This document shows, one piece after another, positions 24,586-33,424 of a stretch of DNA of 43,704 nt (position 1 is its first letter; each line of letters begins with the position of its first letter). The stretch lies in assembly GCA_002716045.1 (NCBI GenBank), contig PAZC01000009.1, forward strand, positions 1-43,704, given 5' to 3'. This DNA is from Opitutia bacterium. Lineage in GTDB: Bacteria; Verrucomicrobiota; Verrucomicrobiia; Opitutales; Seribacteraceae. Under the pieces are notes generated by a model. It saw only the letters and a program-made list of their open reading frames with translations, did not search any database and was not told the origin of the DNA. A program made the translations under genes and the position numbers.

Positions 24586-25839
24586 TTACAGGCGCCATGG
24601 GGCGCTCATCGGGGGATGAAGGAATCGGTTCGCTTCGTCATCGTTGACGAAGACCTCCTTGTCTGGGTCGTAGTTCAGCTTGCGACCAAGCCTGATGGCC
24701 AAGTTGGCAAGATGCAGGATGCAGGCGGCTCGATGGGCTGCCTCGGCATGACCTCCCGCCTTTTTACGTTGCTTCACGGCCTCCCCGAAGGAGAGCAAAG
24801 GCTCGGGGTCCGGCATGGCCTTGACCTTTTCCTGATCCTCGGGCGATAGATCGTTCATGCTGACGTCGCGGATTGGGGCGCGATCGTATTTGGGTCCCCA
24901 TTCACCACTTTCCATGACAAACCGAAAACCATCGGCGTATTTCAATTCTACCCAAGCCCACATGCCCGTGACTTCTGGATGAGAAGGTGGAGCGAACGGT
25001 GTGATTTCCACGGCGCTGGTGTAATCCTTGGCATAGGTCCATTGCTCGGGATCAAAGTGATGCTGGCCCATGTCGCACATACCGCCTCCTTCGTAGTCCC
25101 AGTATCCGCGGTGGGTACCTCCCGTGCGTCGGCTTTCGTATGGCTTCCATGGAGATGGACCGCAATAGAGATCCCAGTCCAGCTCGTCGGGAATGGTCTG
25201 TGGGGGAATGCCTGGACGGCCACTCCACTGCCTTACCTTGAGTCCGCCTTTCTTCATGCGAACAGCTTGGCAATTCTTGAGGAGACCGCTGGCCATGATC
25301 TTGTGTTTTTCAATTGAGCCCCGATCCTTGCTCCGGCCAAATCGACCGAAGGTACCGATTTGAAAAACACGGTCATAGCGCTTGAAAGTATTCACCACCG
25401 CGCGTCCTTCGGCGATGAAGCGGGTCATTGGTTTTTCGCAGAGAACGTCCTTGCCTGCCTCAGCAGCGGCGATCGATATGCTGGCGTGCCAATGCGGCGG
25501 AGTGGCGATGGCAACTACGTCGAGATCATCCCTTTCCAGCAATTTACGAAAGTCTTGGTAAGCCTTGGCTTTGCCCTTGTTGCGGTTGGCAAAATTCTGG
25601 GCTTTGCGGATATCGACGTCGCAGGCTCCGACGAGCTCGACGTCGAGGCCTTTGCACATTTGTCCATAGGTTCCGGGTCCGCGCCCACCGCAACCGATGA
25701 GCGCACCCCCGAGTTTTTCGGACGGGGGCACCTCGGGGGCTCCGAGAACGTGACGTGGCACGATGGTGAAGGCGGTTGCGCCAGTGGCTGACTTCGCGAG
25801 GAAGTCGCGGCGGGAGGGTTTGGCCAGTACTTTTTTCAT
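24586..25839 (-). CDS. Tat-exported Gfo/Idh/MocA-family oxidoreductase
   Basis: A 417-aa exported dehydrogenase-like protein. The Tat motif is S-R10-R11-D-F-L-A-K. The Rossmann loop is G-C-G-G-R-G-P-G at about 49-56, and the family motif is E135-K136-P137. C-terminal features are G-G-G-M-C-D-M-G-Q-H-H-F-D and a late A-H-R-A-A-C-I-L-H-L-A-N. Related exported members oxidise sugars at C3 or invert linkages through keto intermediates. It lies 32 nt after DUF3500 and 31 nt before the HEAT-like gene. With the two DUF1080 genes downstream it makes a plausible keto-glycoside pathway; this is inference from family knowledge. Confidence 0.93.
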   Translation of the reverse strand: MKKVLAKPSRRDFLAKSATGATAFTIVPRHVLGAPEVPPSEKLGGALIGCGGRGPGTYGQMCKGLDVELVGACDVDIRKAQNFANRNKGKAKAYQDFRKLLERDDLDVVAIATPPHWHASISIAAAEAGKDVLCEKPMTRFIAEGRAVVNTFKRYDRVFQIGTFGRFGRSKDRGSIEKHKIMASGLLKNCQAVRMKKGGLKVRQWSGRPGIPPQTIPDELDWDLYCGPSPWKPYESRRTGGTHRGYWDYEGGGMCDMGQHHFDPEQWTYAKDYTSAVEITPFAPPSHPEVTGMWAWVELKYADGFRFVMESGEWGPKYDRAPIRDVSMNDLSPEDQEKVKAMPDPEPLLSFGEAVKQRKKAGGHAEAAHRAACILHLANLAIRLGRKLNYDPDKEVFVNDDEANRFLHPPMSAPWRL

Positions 25840-25871
25840 TTGTATCTTAGTATTGAATGGAAAGCGTTAGT

Positions 25872-26912
25872 TTATCCTTTGCGCAGGGGCCCCGAACGGT
25901 TTTGCGAATTGAGTTCTACATTCGCTGAATCGGCAACGTTGATCCAGACATGTACGTGAGGGGCACCCCGATAGTGCCATATGAAAGATGGTCCCTCTAG
26001 GCGCCAGTTATCCCAGATGCCGTCGTCTCCGAGGTCATCTTTCTTGTAGAAGGTCAAATGACAGGCATCCAGCCCTCCCTGTTTCTTGAGCGCCGTCAGA
26101 GCTTCGTCCCGGTCTTTTTGTCGGTAAGGCTCAATTAGGGCACGCAACACCCCCTGGGCGTGTTCCTTTTGATCCTTGGAGAGCGAATCGATGGCGATTC
26201 CCTCGAATGAGGCTCCTTTGCCACGAAAGGCGATCTTGTTTTCGGCTGGAGCCTCTGTGCGGAGGGCTTGGCGGCGTTGTTCGCCATCCAACATTTTAAA
26301 GAGATTGTTCGCAGCCACTGCCTGGTGCCAAAAGACATTGTTGGGATGGGCGGGTTTCTCGTAATATCCGCTGGCTGCATGACCGTAAACGATGGGACCA
26401 CCAAAAGCTACGTGATCCTCGGAATCACCGTCACAACGAACCGTGCCATGACGGCCGGTTAGTACGAACTCGTATTTTTCACCTTCCTTGTTCGGGTTTC
26501 CGAAGATGGCGATCCCCTGCTTTTTCCCGAAGCCTCCCATGTCATCCTTGAATTGCTTGTCAAAACGTTCGATCCAGTCGGGATTGACTAAGCCTTCCCA
26601 TACCTTGCGGATGAGAACCTGCTGTTCCTTGGTGTAAAATTTACTCGTTAGTGGTTGGTTGGTTATGCGCCAGTTATTGGATACGTGTGTACGCAATAGC
26701 CCATTTTTGCTGTCCTTGTGAGCCCAAGGGAAGCAAATGACTTTTCTTTGGGTGTCGGTTAAGGACTTATGGAGAAGCTTAACGTAATTTTCGGCTGATT
26801 TACGTGGAGTGGGAGCCGTTTTAGCGGAAATTAAAGGAAGAGTAGCCAACGAGGCACCGGCAATAGTTGCCTTGGTCAGAAAATCTCTACGGTTACTGTT
26901 TTCCGTTTTCAT
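25872..26912 (-). CDS. Tat-exported DUF3500 protein
   Basis: A 346-aa protein resembling the DUF3500 family. The Tat motif is N-R-R-D-F-L-T-K followed by an A-T-I-A-G-A-S-L-A-T-L-P stretch. Family-like segments are F-V-L-T-G-R-H-G-T-V-R-C-D-G-D, V-F-W-H-Q-A-V-A-A-N and the late G-P-S-F-I-W-H-Y-R-G-A-P-H-V-H-V-W-I-N. The function is unknown. The many His residues and conserved acidic positions suggest a metal site, but this is only a reading of the sequence. It is the first gene of the unit running down to 21440 and faces the toxin-antitoxin pair across a 192-nt divergent spacer. Confidence 0.8.
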   Translation of the reverse strand: MKTENSNRRDFLTKATIAGASLATLPLISAKTAPTPRKSAENYVKLLHKSLTDTQRKVICFPWAHKDSKNGLLRTHVSNNWRITNQPLTSKFYTKEQQVLIRKVWEGLVNPDWIERFDKQFKDDMGGFGKKQGIAIFGNPNKEGEKYEFVLTGRHGTVRCDGDSEDHVAFGGPIVYGHAASGYYEKPAHPNNVFWHQAVAANNLFKMLDGEQRRQALRTEAPAENKIAFRGKGASFEGIAIDSLSKDQKEHAQGVLRALIEPYRQKDRDEALTALKKQGGLDACHLTFYKKDDLGDDGIWDNWRLEGPSFIWHYRGAPHVHVWINVADSANVELNSQNRSGPLRKG

Positions 26913-27104
26913 TGGCAGGGGGTGAGTCGATTGGGATGGGTGGTTTTAATTAGTTTCTCGCGCTCGATAGCTCGATGGCAAGCCTTGGAATGATTTCTAA
27001 ACAAAATATTTTCCAACGGGATAAACAGATTTCGTGAGCAATGACCCTGTACTTTGAAGCTTGATTAATAGAACTAAGCTAATTAAATAACAAACTAAGT
27101 CATT
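26913..27104. promoter_or_regulatory. Divergent intergenic region, A/T-rich on the TA side
   Basis: For the plus-strand TA genes a likely promoter is TTGATT (27061-27066), 16 nt, TTAAAT (27083-27088). An imperfect inverted repeat TTGATTA/TAATTAA (27061-27067 and 27080-27086) overlaps it and could be the antitoxin operator. AATGAC/GTCATT arms also flank this area. On the minus side no convincing promoter for DUF3500 is seen. A near-tandem GCTCGATA/GCTCGATG lies at 26962-26977. Confidence 0.4.
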
Positions 27105-27341
27105 ATGAGATATACGACCCATCAGGCCAAGACACACTTGTCCCGTTTGCTAGATGAAGCCGCTCGCGGCGCGAAGGTAGTGATTGCAAAGGGAAAGAAG
27201 CCTGTTGCGCGACTTGTTCCTTATTCGTCGAAGAGAAAAAGCAAGCGGCCAAAGGTAGGTGAAATAACCTCACAGCCCTTTGAAATAGTCGAAAAGCGAG
27301 AAGTCACGGGTAGGGTGGGAGATACAACCGTATATTTTTGA
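27105..27341 (+). CDS. Type II antitoxin, Phd/YefM-like
   Basis: A 78-aa DNA-binding antitoxin-like protein. The N-terminal part (T-H-Q-A-K-T-H-L-S-R-L-L-D-E-A-A-R-G, then V-I-A-K-G-K-K-P-V-A-R-L-V-P) is the classic Phd/YefM fold. The Lys-rich C-terminus would wrap the toxin. It would neutralise the PIN-domain toxin encoded next and repress its own promoter. Its TGA stop overlaps the toxin ATG by one base, consistent with coupled translation. These two are the only plus-strand genes in the window. Confidence 0.9.
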   Translation: MRYTTHQAKTHLSRLLDEAARGAKVVIAKGKKPVARLVPYSSKRKSKRPKVGEITSQPFEIVEKREVTGRVGDTTVYF

Positions 27342-27727
27342 TGCGCCTGTTACTTGATACCTTCCCTTTCGTTTGGCTGACCTCTGAACCTATTCGATTT
27401 ACCCGAACGACCACGGAGTTATTGTCCGATGACACCACCGAGCTATTCCTCAGTGACGCATCCGTTATTGAATTGTGCCTCAAGTACGGCGACGGTTCCC
27501 TGAAGATGCCTCAGTCACCACGTCGCTGGGTGGAGAAGCAGCGCAAACAGTGGCATATCCACATGATTTCTTTACGTCGTGAAGCAGCTTATCGCCTTTC
27601 TGAACTACCCTACCACCATGACGACGCGATTGATCGTCTCTTGGTTGCCACGGCTTTGGACAATGACCTGAGTATCCTTACCTCAGATGAAAACATAAGA
27701 AAATATCCCGTCACCACGGTATGGTGA
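27341..27727 (+). CDS. PIN-domain toxin, VapC-like
   Basis: A 128-aa PIN-domain ribonuclease toxin. Predicted metal-binding acids are D6 (L-L-L-D-T), E44 (S-V-I-E-L), D95 and D98 (H-D-D-A-I-D-R-L-L-V-A-T-A) and D116 (L-T-S-D-E). The start is the ATG at 27341 overlapping the antitoxin stop (TGATG), not the TTG one codon upstream. VapC-type toxins cut tRNA or rRNA; the target is not predictable here. The family fits PIN toxins paired with Phd-like antitoxins. The gene ends 16 nt from the convergent end of the minus-strand dehydrogenase gene, with no terminator between. Confidence 0.9.
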   Translation: MRLLLDTFPFVWLTSEPIRFTRTTTELLSDDTTELFLSDASVIELCLKYGDGSLKMPQSPRRWVEKQRKQWHIHMISLRREAAYRLSELPYHHDDAIDRLLVATALDNDLSILTSDENIRKYPVTTVW

Positions 27728-27743
27728 AAATGTCGTTGCCCTA

Positions 27744-29627
27744 TTATTTTTCTGCCGACAAACGACGTGCGATGAACTGCCTCAGTTTCGGTATCTTGCA
27801 ATTTGTCATCAATTCGATCGCTTGTTTCGGGTTTTTGCTTACGGAAGGTTCCACGCCGTACCAGAGTAAAAGCGGAAAGGTTTTATCTTCCGCCAAGTCG
27901 TCGCTTTGAGAAAGCGCCTCGGCGAGGGGCCATCTTTTTTCCAGAGCTATTTTTCCGAGTGCCGATGCCAAGTAAACCCTGACCAATCCAGAGATTTCGT
28001 CTTTTGCCATCTTCGTGAATAGATCGATTATTTCTGGTTTCGCGGCATTTTTGTCCAGTAACAGTTGAATGGCCCATATCCGGATGTGCTCCTCCTTGTG
28101 GCTCAATAAACTGACTAGCCTCTCTGAATTCATCGAACCAATGCCGTACAGGCACCACAAGGCCCGTAGCTTAACCTGAAGATCCTGACTGTTGGCCAAG
28201 AGGTTCTCGAGTTTCTTTATGGCCGGAGAGATGTCTTGTCCTTTCAGGCCTCTTTCCTGAAGTATGCGGCGTGCGTGGCGTGCAAATCGTTCGTTGGGAT
28301 GCTCTTGGAGGGTAGCCAGCTCGATGGACTGGAGTTTGGACAAATCGAAGCGCTTGGCCTTGGTCTCACCATGGGCTATCCGATAAATCCTACCAGAGGA
28401 GCGATGGAGGCCATCGTTTTCATGGCATTCCCCGACGTCCGACCAGTCAAGCAAGTAGACGGAACCATCGAAGCCGTAATCAAGTTCCACCCCGCGAAAC
28501 CAAAGATCCTTTACCTTGAGAAAGTCTGGTTCGTGTTTGCCGACGTATCCGGCTCCCTGTCGCTCGAGACGCTCGCTGTTTAGTCGCCGCCCATGGAAAT
28601 TCGCAGTGAATAATTTGCCTCTATATTTTTTCGGCCAGTTGTCACCTTGATAGATCATCATGCCTGAGTGCGCGTGTCCTCCGCCCGCCTCGTCCGTGGA
28701 TGGGCTCAATCCTTTTTTTTTCAAGTCAGCCCATTTTTCCTTCCCTATGTCCCAATGATGATGATCGGCGGTTTGATCGATCAGTTCGTACAGGTGAGGT
28801 TGGGCATGTTGTCCATACATCCGTTTGTAGTAGGAACCTGGCACGGCATGCCAGAGATGACCGATCACTGTGTTTATGAAGAAGAGTTGGCCGTGTCTGT
28901 CCCAATCATGGCCCCATGAGTTTGTGGTTCCTTCCGTAACTAGCTCGAAATCACGTCGGGTGGGATGATAGCGCCACATGCAGCATTGTAACTTCACGCG
29001 GTCTTCTTCCGGAGTTCCCGGTTTTCCCACCTTTGACGTTTGGAGTATGCCGTGTCGCCCGTAAAGCCAACCGTCGGGACCCCATTTGAGTCCGTTCACT
29101 ATGTTGTGCCGCACCTTGCCCGAATGCCATCCATCGAGAAGAATCTCTGGTTCACCATCGGGTTTGTCATCTTTGTTTTTGTCGGGTATGAAGACGAAAT
29201 TTGGTGCGCAAGTTGCCCATACTCCACCAAATCCCAGGGCGATACTGGTGAGTCGTTGCAACCCGTCGTGGAATACCTTGCGTTTGTCGAACTTGCCGTC
29301 GCCGTCAGTGTCCTCGAAAATGAGGATGCGGTCGCGAAGCTTGGTGTCATAGATCAATTGGCGATTGGCGTAGGTATAACATTCGGCGATCCAGAGGCGA
29401 CCTCGATCATCGAAGGTCATTGCAATGGGTTGGCGAACGTCTGGCTCGGCCGCGAAGACATTTACCTTGAATCCTTCGGGGAGGGTAAATCCAGCTGCGC
29501 TCTCCTCCGGTGAGGGTAACTTGAGATCGGTTTCTTGGGTATCAGGTGGTTCGGGAAAGTTTTGGGCATGAACCAATGAGGCGATTACCAGAAAACCATG
29601 CCCTAGAGTTTGCCTGACAATCTTCAT
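27744..29627 (-). CDS. PVC-type membrane-bound dehydrogenase (TIGR02604-like), no haem domain
   Basis: A 627-aa exported protein from the ATG at 29627; the 45-residue upstream extension is basic and overlaps the sulfatase gene. The N-terminal propeller is the PVC dehydrogenase type: L-P-E-G-F-K-V-N-V-F-A-A-E-P-D-V-R-Q-P near the start, then F-D-D-R-G-R-L-W-I-A-E and E-D-T-D-G-D-G-K-F-D-K. Residues about 455-627 are HEAT-like (L-A-T-L-Q-E-H-P-N-E-R-F-A-R-H-A-R-R). The chain ends at I-A-R-R-L-S-A-E-K. Many relatives continue into a CxxCH haem domain; none is present here. It is the last gene of the GntR-led operon, 19 nt after a sulfatase gene. Confidence 0.9.
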   Translation of the reverse strand: MKIVRQTLGHGFLVIASLVHAQNFPEPPDTQETDLKLPSPEESAAGFTLPEGFKVNVFAAEPDVRQPIAMTFDDRGRLWIAECYTYANRQLIYDTKLRDRILIFEDTDGDGKFDKRKVFHDGLQRLTSIALGFGGVWATCAPNFVFIPDKNKDDKPDGEPEILLDGWHSGKVRHNIVNGLKWGPDGWLYGRHGILQTSKVGKPGTPEEDRVKLQCCMWRYHPTRRDFELVTEGTTNSWGHDWDRHGQLFFINTVIGHLWHAVPGSYYKRMYGQHAQPHLYELIDQTADHHHWDIGKEKWADLKKKGLSPSTDEAGGGHAHSGMMIYQGDNWPKKYRGKLFTANFHGRRLNSERLERQGAGYVGKHEPDFLKVKDLWFRGVELDYGFDGSVYLLDWSDVGECHENDGLHRSSGRIYRIAHGETKAKRFDLSKLQSIELATLQEHPNERFARHARRILQERGLKGQDISPAIKKLENLLANSQDLQVKLRALWCLYGIGSMNSERLVSLLSHKEEHIRIWAIQLLLDKNAAKPEIIDLFTKMAKDEISGLVRVYLASALGKIALEKRWPLAEALSQSDDLAEDKTFPLLLWYGVEPSVSKNPKQAIELMTNCKIPKLRQFIARRLSAEK

Positions 29628-29646
29628 TCCGGAAGGGTATTCCAAC

Positions 29647-31152
29647 TTACTTTCGCGGCCTCTTTTTCTTTTCCTGATCTTTCGAGGACTTTGGTAGTTC
29701 GTCCTGACTGATATCCACTTGCCGGATTTGTTTCTGCAGCTCCTTTTCGAGCTGCTTGACAACCGATTTGTTTTCAGTGTTTCCCGCGACGTTATGGATT
29801 TCGTTTGGATCGGTTTGGCGGTCGAAGAGTTCAGCCGAATGGCCGGCGAGTTTCAAGTAGGTGTAGCGCTCGGTGCGTATGCCATAGTGATTAGGTGCCC
29901 CCCAGTAGGTATAGAACTGTGCTTTTCGCCAGTCCCTCGGAGCCTTCCCTTTGAGTAGAGGTACCATGCTGCGACCTTGCATGGCAGCTGGAGGCTTGAG
30001 TCCGGCCAGTTCCAAGAGGGTGGGGGCAAGGTCGACATTGATGCAGAGATCCTTGTTCACCGAGCCCGGTTTGATCATACGCGGATAGCGCATTAGGAAG
30101 GGCATCCTCATGGATGTCTCGAGGATGAGTCGCTTGTCATAGAAGCCGTGTTGTCCAAGCCAGTATCCTTGATCGGCGGTGTAGATCACAATCGTATCCT
30201 CGCTAAGCTTTTCCTGATCCAAGTAATCGAGGACCCGCTTGAGGTTGTCGTCGTTCCCGGTGATGCAGCGGACGTACTTGTGGATCATGTGTTGGTAGGC
30301 CACCCGTATCCTGTCCTTGTCGCTCTTCGGATCGTGTTTCCACATGGCGTTGGGCTCCTGGTCCTTCAAGTGGCGGAAGTAATAGGCGTTGCCTTCCTTG
30401 GCCTGATTGGGATTTCCCCCTGAATGAAGCATGTGGAATTTGGTTCTCTTGAGGAACTCCTTCTTCAGGTTTGAATCACTGTTGCGCACGTCCTCGTACA
30501 GAGTGGGTGGTTCGGGAATTGCAACTCCGGCGAGTAGTTTGTCGTAGCGGGCGGCATGACCGTATTCGTGGTGGGGGGCCTTGAACTGTAGGCTGAGAAG
30601 AAAAGGCTTCTCTCGGTCCCTGTTTTTCAGCCAATCCATTGCGATGTCGGTATAGACGTCTGTGGAATATCCCGTTCTTTTCCATGTGCCCTCGCTGCCA
30701 GTGAAGGTCGGATCGAAGTATTTCCCTTGTCCTTTCACCACCATGTGCTTGTCATAGCCCTTGGGTTTGCTGTTGAGGTGCCACTTGCCGACCAACCAGG
30801 TTTGGTAACCGGTTTTTTGTAGCTCTACGGGATATTGTGGTGAATCCTCGTTGATTTTGCCGTTCAGCCCGCGCACACCGTTCTTGTGGCTGTATTGGCC
30901 GGTCAAGATGGAGGCTCTGCTGGGAGAGCAGATGGAGTTGGCGCAGGTGAAGTGGTCGAAGCGCATACCCTCGCTGCCAAGTCGATCAATGGTGGGTGTT
31001 TTGGCAAACTCCTTGAGATAGGTGCCATAGGCCGAAATAGCCTCGAAGGCATGGTCATCGACCAAGACAACCACCATGTTGGGTTTCTTTTCTGCCGCCC
31101 AACTTGGAGTGAGAAGCAGGAGGGCCGAGAAGAGGAATGCGGCCTGAGTCAT
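29647..31152 (-). CDS. Sulfatase (S1 family)
   Basis: A 501-aa exported sulfatase. The start is the ATG at 31152, which overlaps the ThuA stop by 4 nt and gives a proper signal peptide (M-T-Q-A-A-F-L-F-S-A); the frame extends further only without a signal. The formylglycine motif is C75-S-P-S-R79 with S-I-L-T-G, the metal pair D32-D33, and the second metal motif Y-T-A-D-Q-G-Y-W-L-G-Q-H-G. The W-L-G-Q-H-G-F-Y-D-K-R segment resembles N-acetylglucosamine-6-sulfatase and choline-sulfatase-like groups, but the substrate is open. The C-terminus is a Lys/Arg-rich tail. Confidence 0.93.
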   Translation of the reverse strand: MTQAAFLFSALLLLTPSWAAEKKPNMVVVLVDDHAFEAISAYGTYLKEFAKTPTIDRLGSEGMRFDHFTCANSICSPSRASILTGQYSHKNGVRGLNGKINEDSPQYPVELQKTGYQTWLVGKWHLNSKPKGYDKHMVVKGQGKYFDPTFTGSEGTWKRTGYSTDVYTDIAMDWLKNRDREKPFLLSLQFKAPHHEYGHAARYDKLLAGVAIPEPPTLYEDVRNSDSNLKKEFLKRTKFHMLHSGGNPNQAKEGNAYYFRHLKDQEPNAMWKHDPKSDKDRIRVAYQHMIHKYVRCITGNDDNLKRVLDYLDQEKLSEDTIVIYTADQGYWLGQHGFYDKRLILETSMRMPFLMRYPRMIKPGSVNKDLCINVDLAPTLLELAGLKPPAAMQGRSMVPLLKGKAPRDWRKAQFYTYWGAPNHYGIRTERYTYLKLAGHSAELFDRQTDPNEIHNVAGNTENKSVVKQLEKELQKQIRQVDISQDELPKSSKDQEKKKRPRK

Positions 31153-32024
31153 TTCTTTCTCTTCTTTTTGTCGGCCCGCTCGATTTTCCAAGTGGAGATC
31201 TTTTCCTCCGCTTTGGGCAAAGGTTTGTCTAGGGCCCAGAACACGCTGTTGACTAGCATACGGTTGAAGGATTCCTCTGCAAATTCCCCTGGATGTCCGA
31301 ACGAGGTGCCGAACACTTTGCCGCCCCACTCGTTTTCCCAAGCCCAGGCTACGACGTCCGCTTCATGCTGATTCACTTGGATTACGCCGTAATTCTTTTC
31401 GACCAAGCGGCCCTTCCCAGTACCCGTACCCGTAACCAGGGAAATGCAACCGGGCTCGAGGCGAGTCAGGTAGAGGGTGCCCGGTGAAACCCATTCCGTC
31501 TTTTCCACATTTGTCATGATGGGGTGATTCTTGTATTTCGGCACGGTCTTGATCCGGGTGACGCCCGCTTGGTGCACGACGTAGGGGGTTCCGAGGGCTC
31601 GGCGGCCGAAGTCATCGTTCCAGGAAAACCGCGGATGGTCCTTGGGGTACTTGAATGAATGGTTGGCGGTGCGCAGGCCAATGACCGGTTTGCCCGACTT
31701 GAGGTAGGTTTCGACAGGGGCCCATTCCTTGTCCGGCAGCTTGAGGAAGCGCATGAAGAAGATCGCAAGGTCGGCTTCCTCGAGGACTTCGATCCCGGGC
31801 AGTACGTTTTGCGTTTTTTGTTCCGGGTTTCCCTGACCCATGACTACAGTAGTCTTGAGCCCGAGACGTTCCAGTTCCTTGGCGAAGAGAGGCATGCTGA
31901 GCTCGGGGGAGTAATGCAGGGTGCCTACGACCAGAGCGACGTGCGGTTTCTTTTCCTCGGCGTGGGCGGGGAAACTGTACAGGTAAAGAGATGCAAGCCC
32001 GAGGAGGGCCAAGACTTTTTTCAT
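31149..32024 (-). CDS. Exported ThuA-domain protein
   Basis: A 291-aa protein with a Sec signal (about residues 1-22) and a ThuA-like class I glutamine-amidotransferase fold. Visible family features are V-A-L-V-V-G-T-L-H-Y-S-P-E, the acidic A-D-L-A-I-F-F segment, P-V-I-G-L-R-T-A-N-H-S-F and V-F-G-T-S-F-G-H-P-G-E. ThuA was named from trehalose utilisation in rhizobia; in PVC bacteria it is common near DUF1501 and sulfatases with no proven reaction. It is 17 nt after DUF1501 and overlaps the sulfatase downstream by 4 nt. Confidence 0.9.
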   Translation of the reverse strand: MKKVLALLGLASLYLYSFPAHAEEKKPHVALVVGTLHYSPELSMPLFAKELERLGLKTTVVMGQGNPEQKTQNVLPGIEVLEEADLAIFFMRFLKLPDKEWAPVETYLKSGKPVIGLRTANHSFKYPKDHPRFSWNDDFGRRALGTPYVVHQAGVTRIKTVPKYKNHPIMTNVEKTEWVSPGTLYLTRLEPGCISLVTGTGTGKGRLVEKNYGVIQVNQHEADVVAWAWENEWGGKVFGTSFGHPGEFAEESFNRMLVNSVFWALDKPLPKAEEKISTWKIERADKKKRKK

Positions 32025-32041
32025 GAGGAAGGGGCGTGGGT

Positions 32042-33424
32042 TTAGGCGATGAGTTCCTTGATGACCTGTCCGCCAAACTGGCTGAGTTGCTTGTAGCGGC
32101 CGGCGTGGAAGTAAGTTAGCTTGTTGTCGTCTAGCCCGAGCAGGTGGAGGAGGGTGACGTGCAGATCGCGTATGGGATGAGCCACCTCGGCTGCCTTTGC
32201 GCCGATCTCGTCGGTGGCTCCCACGATGGCACCCTTTTTGACCCCGCCACCTGCCAGCAGCATGGTCATTGCATCGGCGTTGTGACCGCGCCCCAAGGCG
32301 TACACCCCGCCTCTGCGATTGTTATCCGGGGTGCGACCGAATTCGCCTGTCCAGATGACCAAGGTTTCGTCGAGCATACCGCGTTCCTTGAGATCCTTGA
32401 TGAGGGCGGTCATCGGCTTGTCCACGCTCTTGATGCGGGAGGAATGACCGCGCTCCAGGTAGTCATGGCTGTCCCAGCCGCCGGAAAAGATTTGTACAAA
32501 GCGGACGCCTTTTTCCACCAACCGGCGGGCCATCAGGCATTGCCGCCCAAATTCAGCGGTTTCCTTCTGGTTCATACCGTAGGCCTCGCGGACCTTCGCG
32601 GGTTCGCCCTCGATGTCGATTACGCCGGGCACTTCGGCTTGCATGCGGTAGGCTAGCTCATAGCTTTCCATACGAGTGGCCAGTTCGGAGTGCCCGGGAT
32701 GCTTGGCCATGTGGCGTTGGTTGAGAAAGGCCAGTTCATTGAGAGCTTGTCGTTGGTGCTTGCGGGATTTGTGGGCGGGAGATTGCAGATCTAGAATAGG
32801 GGACCCGGTGGGACGGAGTCGTGTGCCCTGGAAATGACCGGGAAGGAAGCCATTGCTCCAGTTGCGAGATCCGCCTTGCGGAAGGGCCATCTCGGTCATC
32901 ACGACGTAGCCGGGCAGGTTTTGGTTGACCGACCCGAGGCCGTAGTTGGCCCATGCTCCGAGGGCAGGATCGGCTCCCAATCGACTGCCGGTATTCATGT
33001 GGAAAAGGGCCTCGGGGTGGTTGAGTGATTCGGCGATGCATCCCCGATAGTTGCACAATTCGTCGGCCACCTCGGGCAGATACTGCCAGTGTTCGCTCAT
33101 GTCCAGTCCGGATTGGCCTACCTTGCGGGTCTTGAACGGACTGCCCACGAAAAATTTGTAGCCTTGCTCCAAGGTGCCCTTTCGCTTGCTCTCCGTCTTG
33201 TGCATGGCATTGAGCTCGGGTTTCGGGTCGAAGGTGTCCATTTGGCTGGGGCCACCTTCCATGAACAGCATGATGACTGCCTTCGTCTTGGCTTCGTGCA
33301 TGGGCTTTTGGGGAGCCAATGGGCCGGGCTTTTCGCTGGCCAGCAGATCAGTCATGGCCACGGCCCCCAAGGTGGATCCGAGGCCGTAGAGAAAATCACG
33401 GCGATTCAAGGAGGGAAAGTTCAT
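32042..33424 (-). CDS. Tat-exported DUF1501 protein (second copy)
   Basis: A 460-aa DUF1501 protein. The Tat motif is N-R-R-D-F-L-Y-G-L. Landmarks are M-L-F-M-E-G-G-P-S-Q-M-D-T-F-D-P-K, Q-I-F-S-G-G-W-D-S-H and V-I-W-T-G-E-F-G-R-T-P. The ATG shares one base with the stop of the upstream PSCyt1/DUF1549/DUF1553 gene (TGATG). This pairing is the canonical PVC arrangement, unlike the first DUF1501 copy at 13082. The pair is widely assumed to handle an exported oxidised substrate, but no function has been demonstrated. Confidence 0.93.
   Translation of the reverse strand: MNFPSLNRRDFLYGLGSTLGAVAMTDLLASEKPGPLAPQKPMHEAKTKAVIMLFMEGGPSQMDTFDPKPELNAMHKTESKRKGTLEQGYKFFVGSPFKTRKVGQSGLDMSEHWQYLPEVADELCNYRGCIAESLNHPEALFHMNTGSRLGADPALGAWANYGLGSVNQNLPGYVVMTEMALPQGGSRNWSNGFLPGHFQGTRLRPTGSPILDLQSPAHKSRKHQRQALNELAFLNQRHMAKHPGHSELATRMESYELAYRMQAEVPGVIDIEGEPAKVREAYGMNQKETAEFGRQCLMARRLVEKGVRFVQIFSGGWDSHDYLERGHSSRIKSVDKPMTALIKDLKERGMLDETLVIWTGEFGRTPDNNRRGGVYALGRGHNADAMTMLLAGGGVKKGAIVGATDEIGAKAAEVAHPIRDLHVTLLHLLGLDDNKLTYFHAGRYKQLSQFGGQVIKELIA

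Noticed and set aside
26913-27104. Remnant of the dehydrogenase haem domain on the far side of the toxin-antitoxin pair
   Set aside because: The spacer has no CxxCH-encoding frame and is too short; there is no sign that the TA pair was inserted within the gene.
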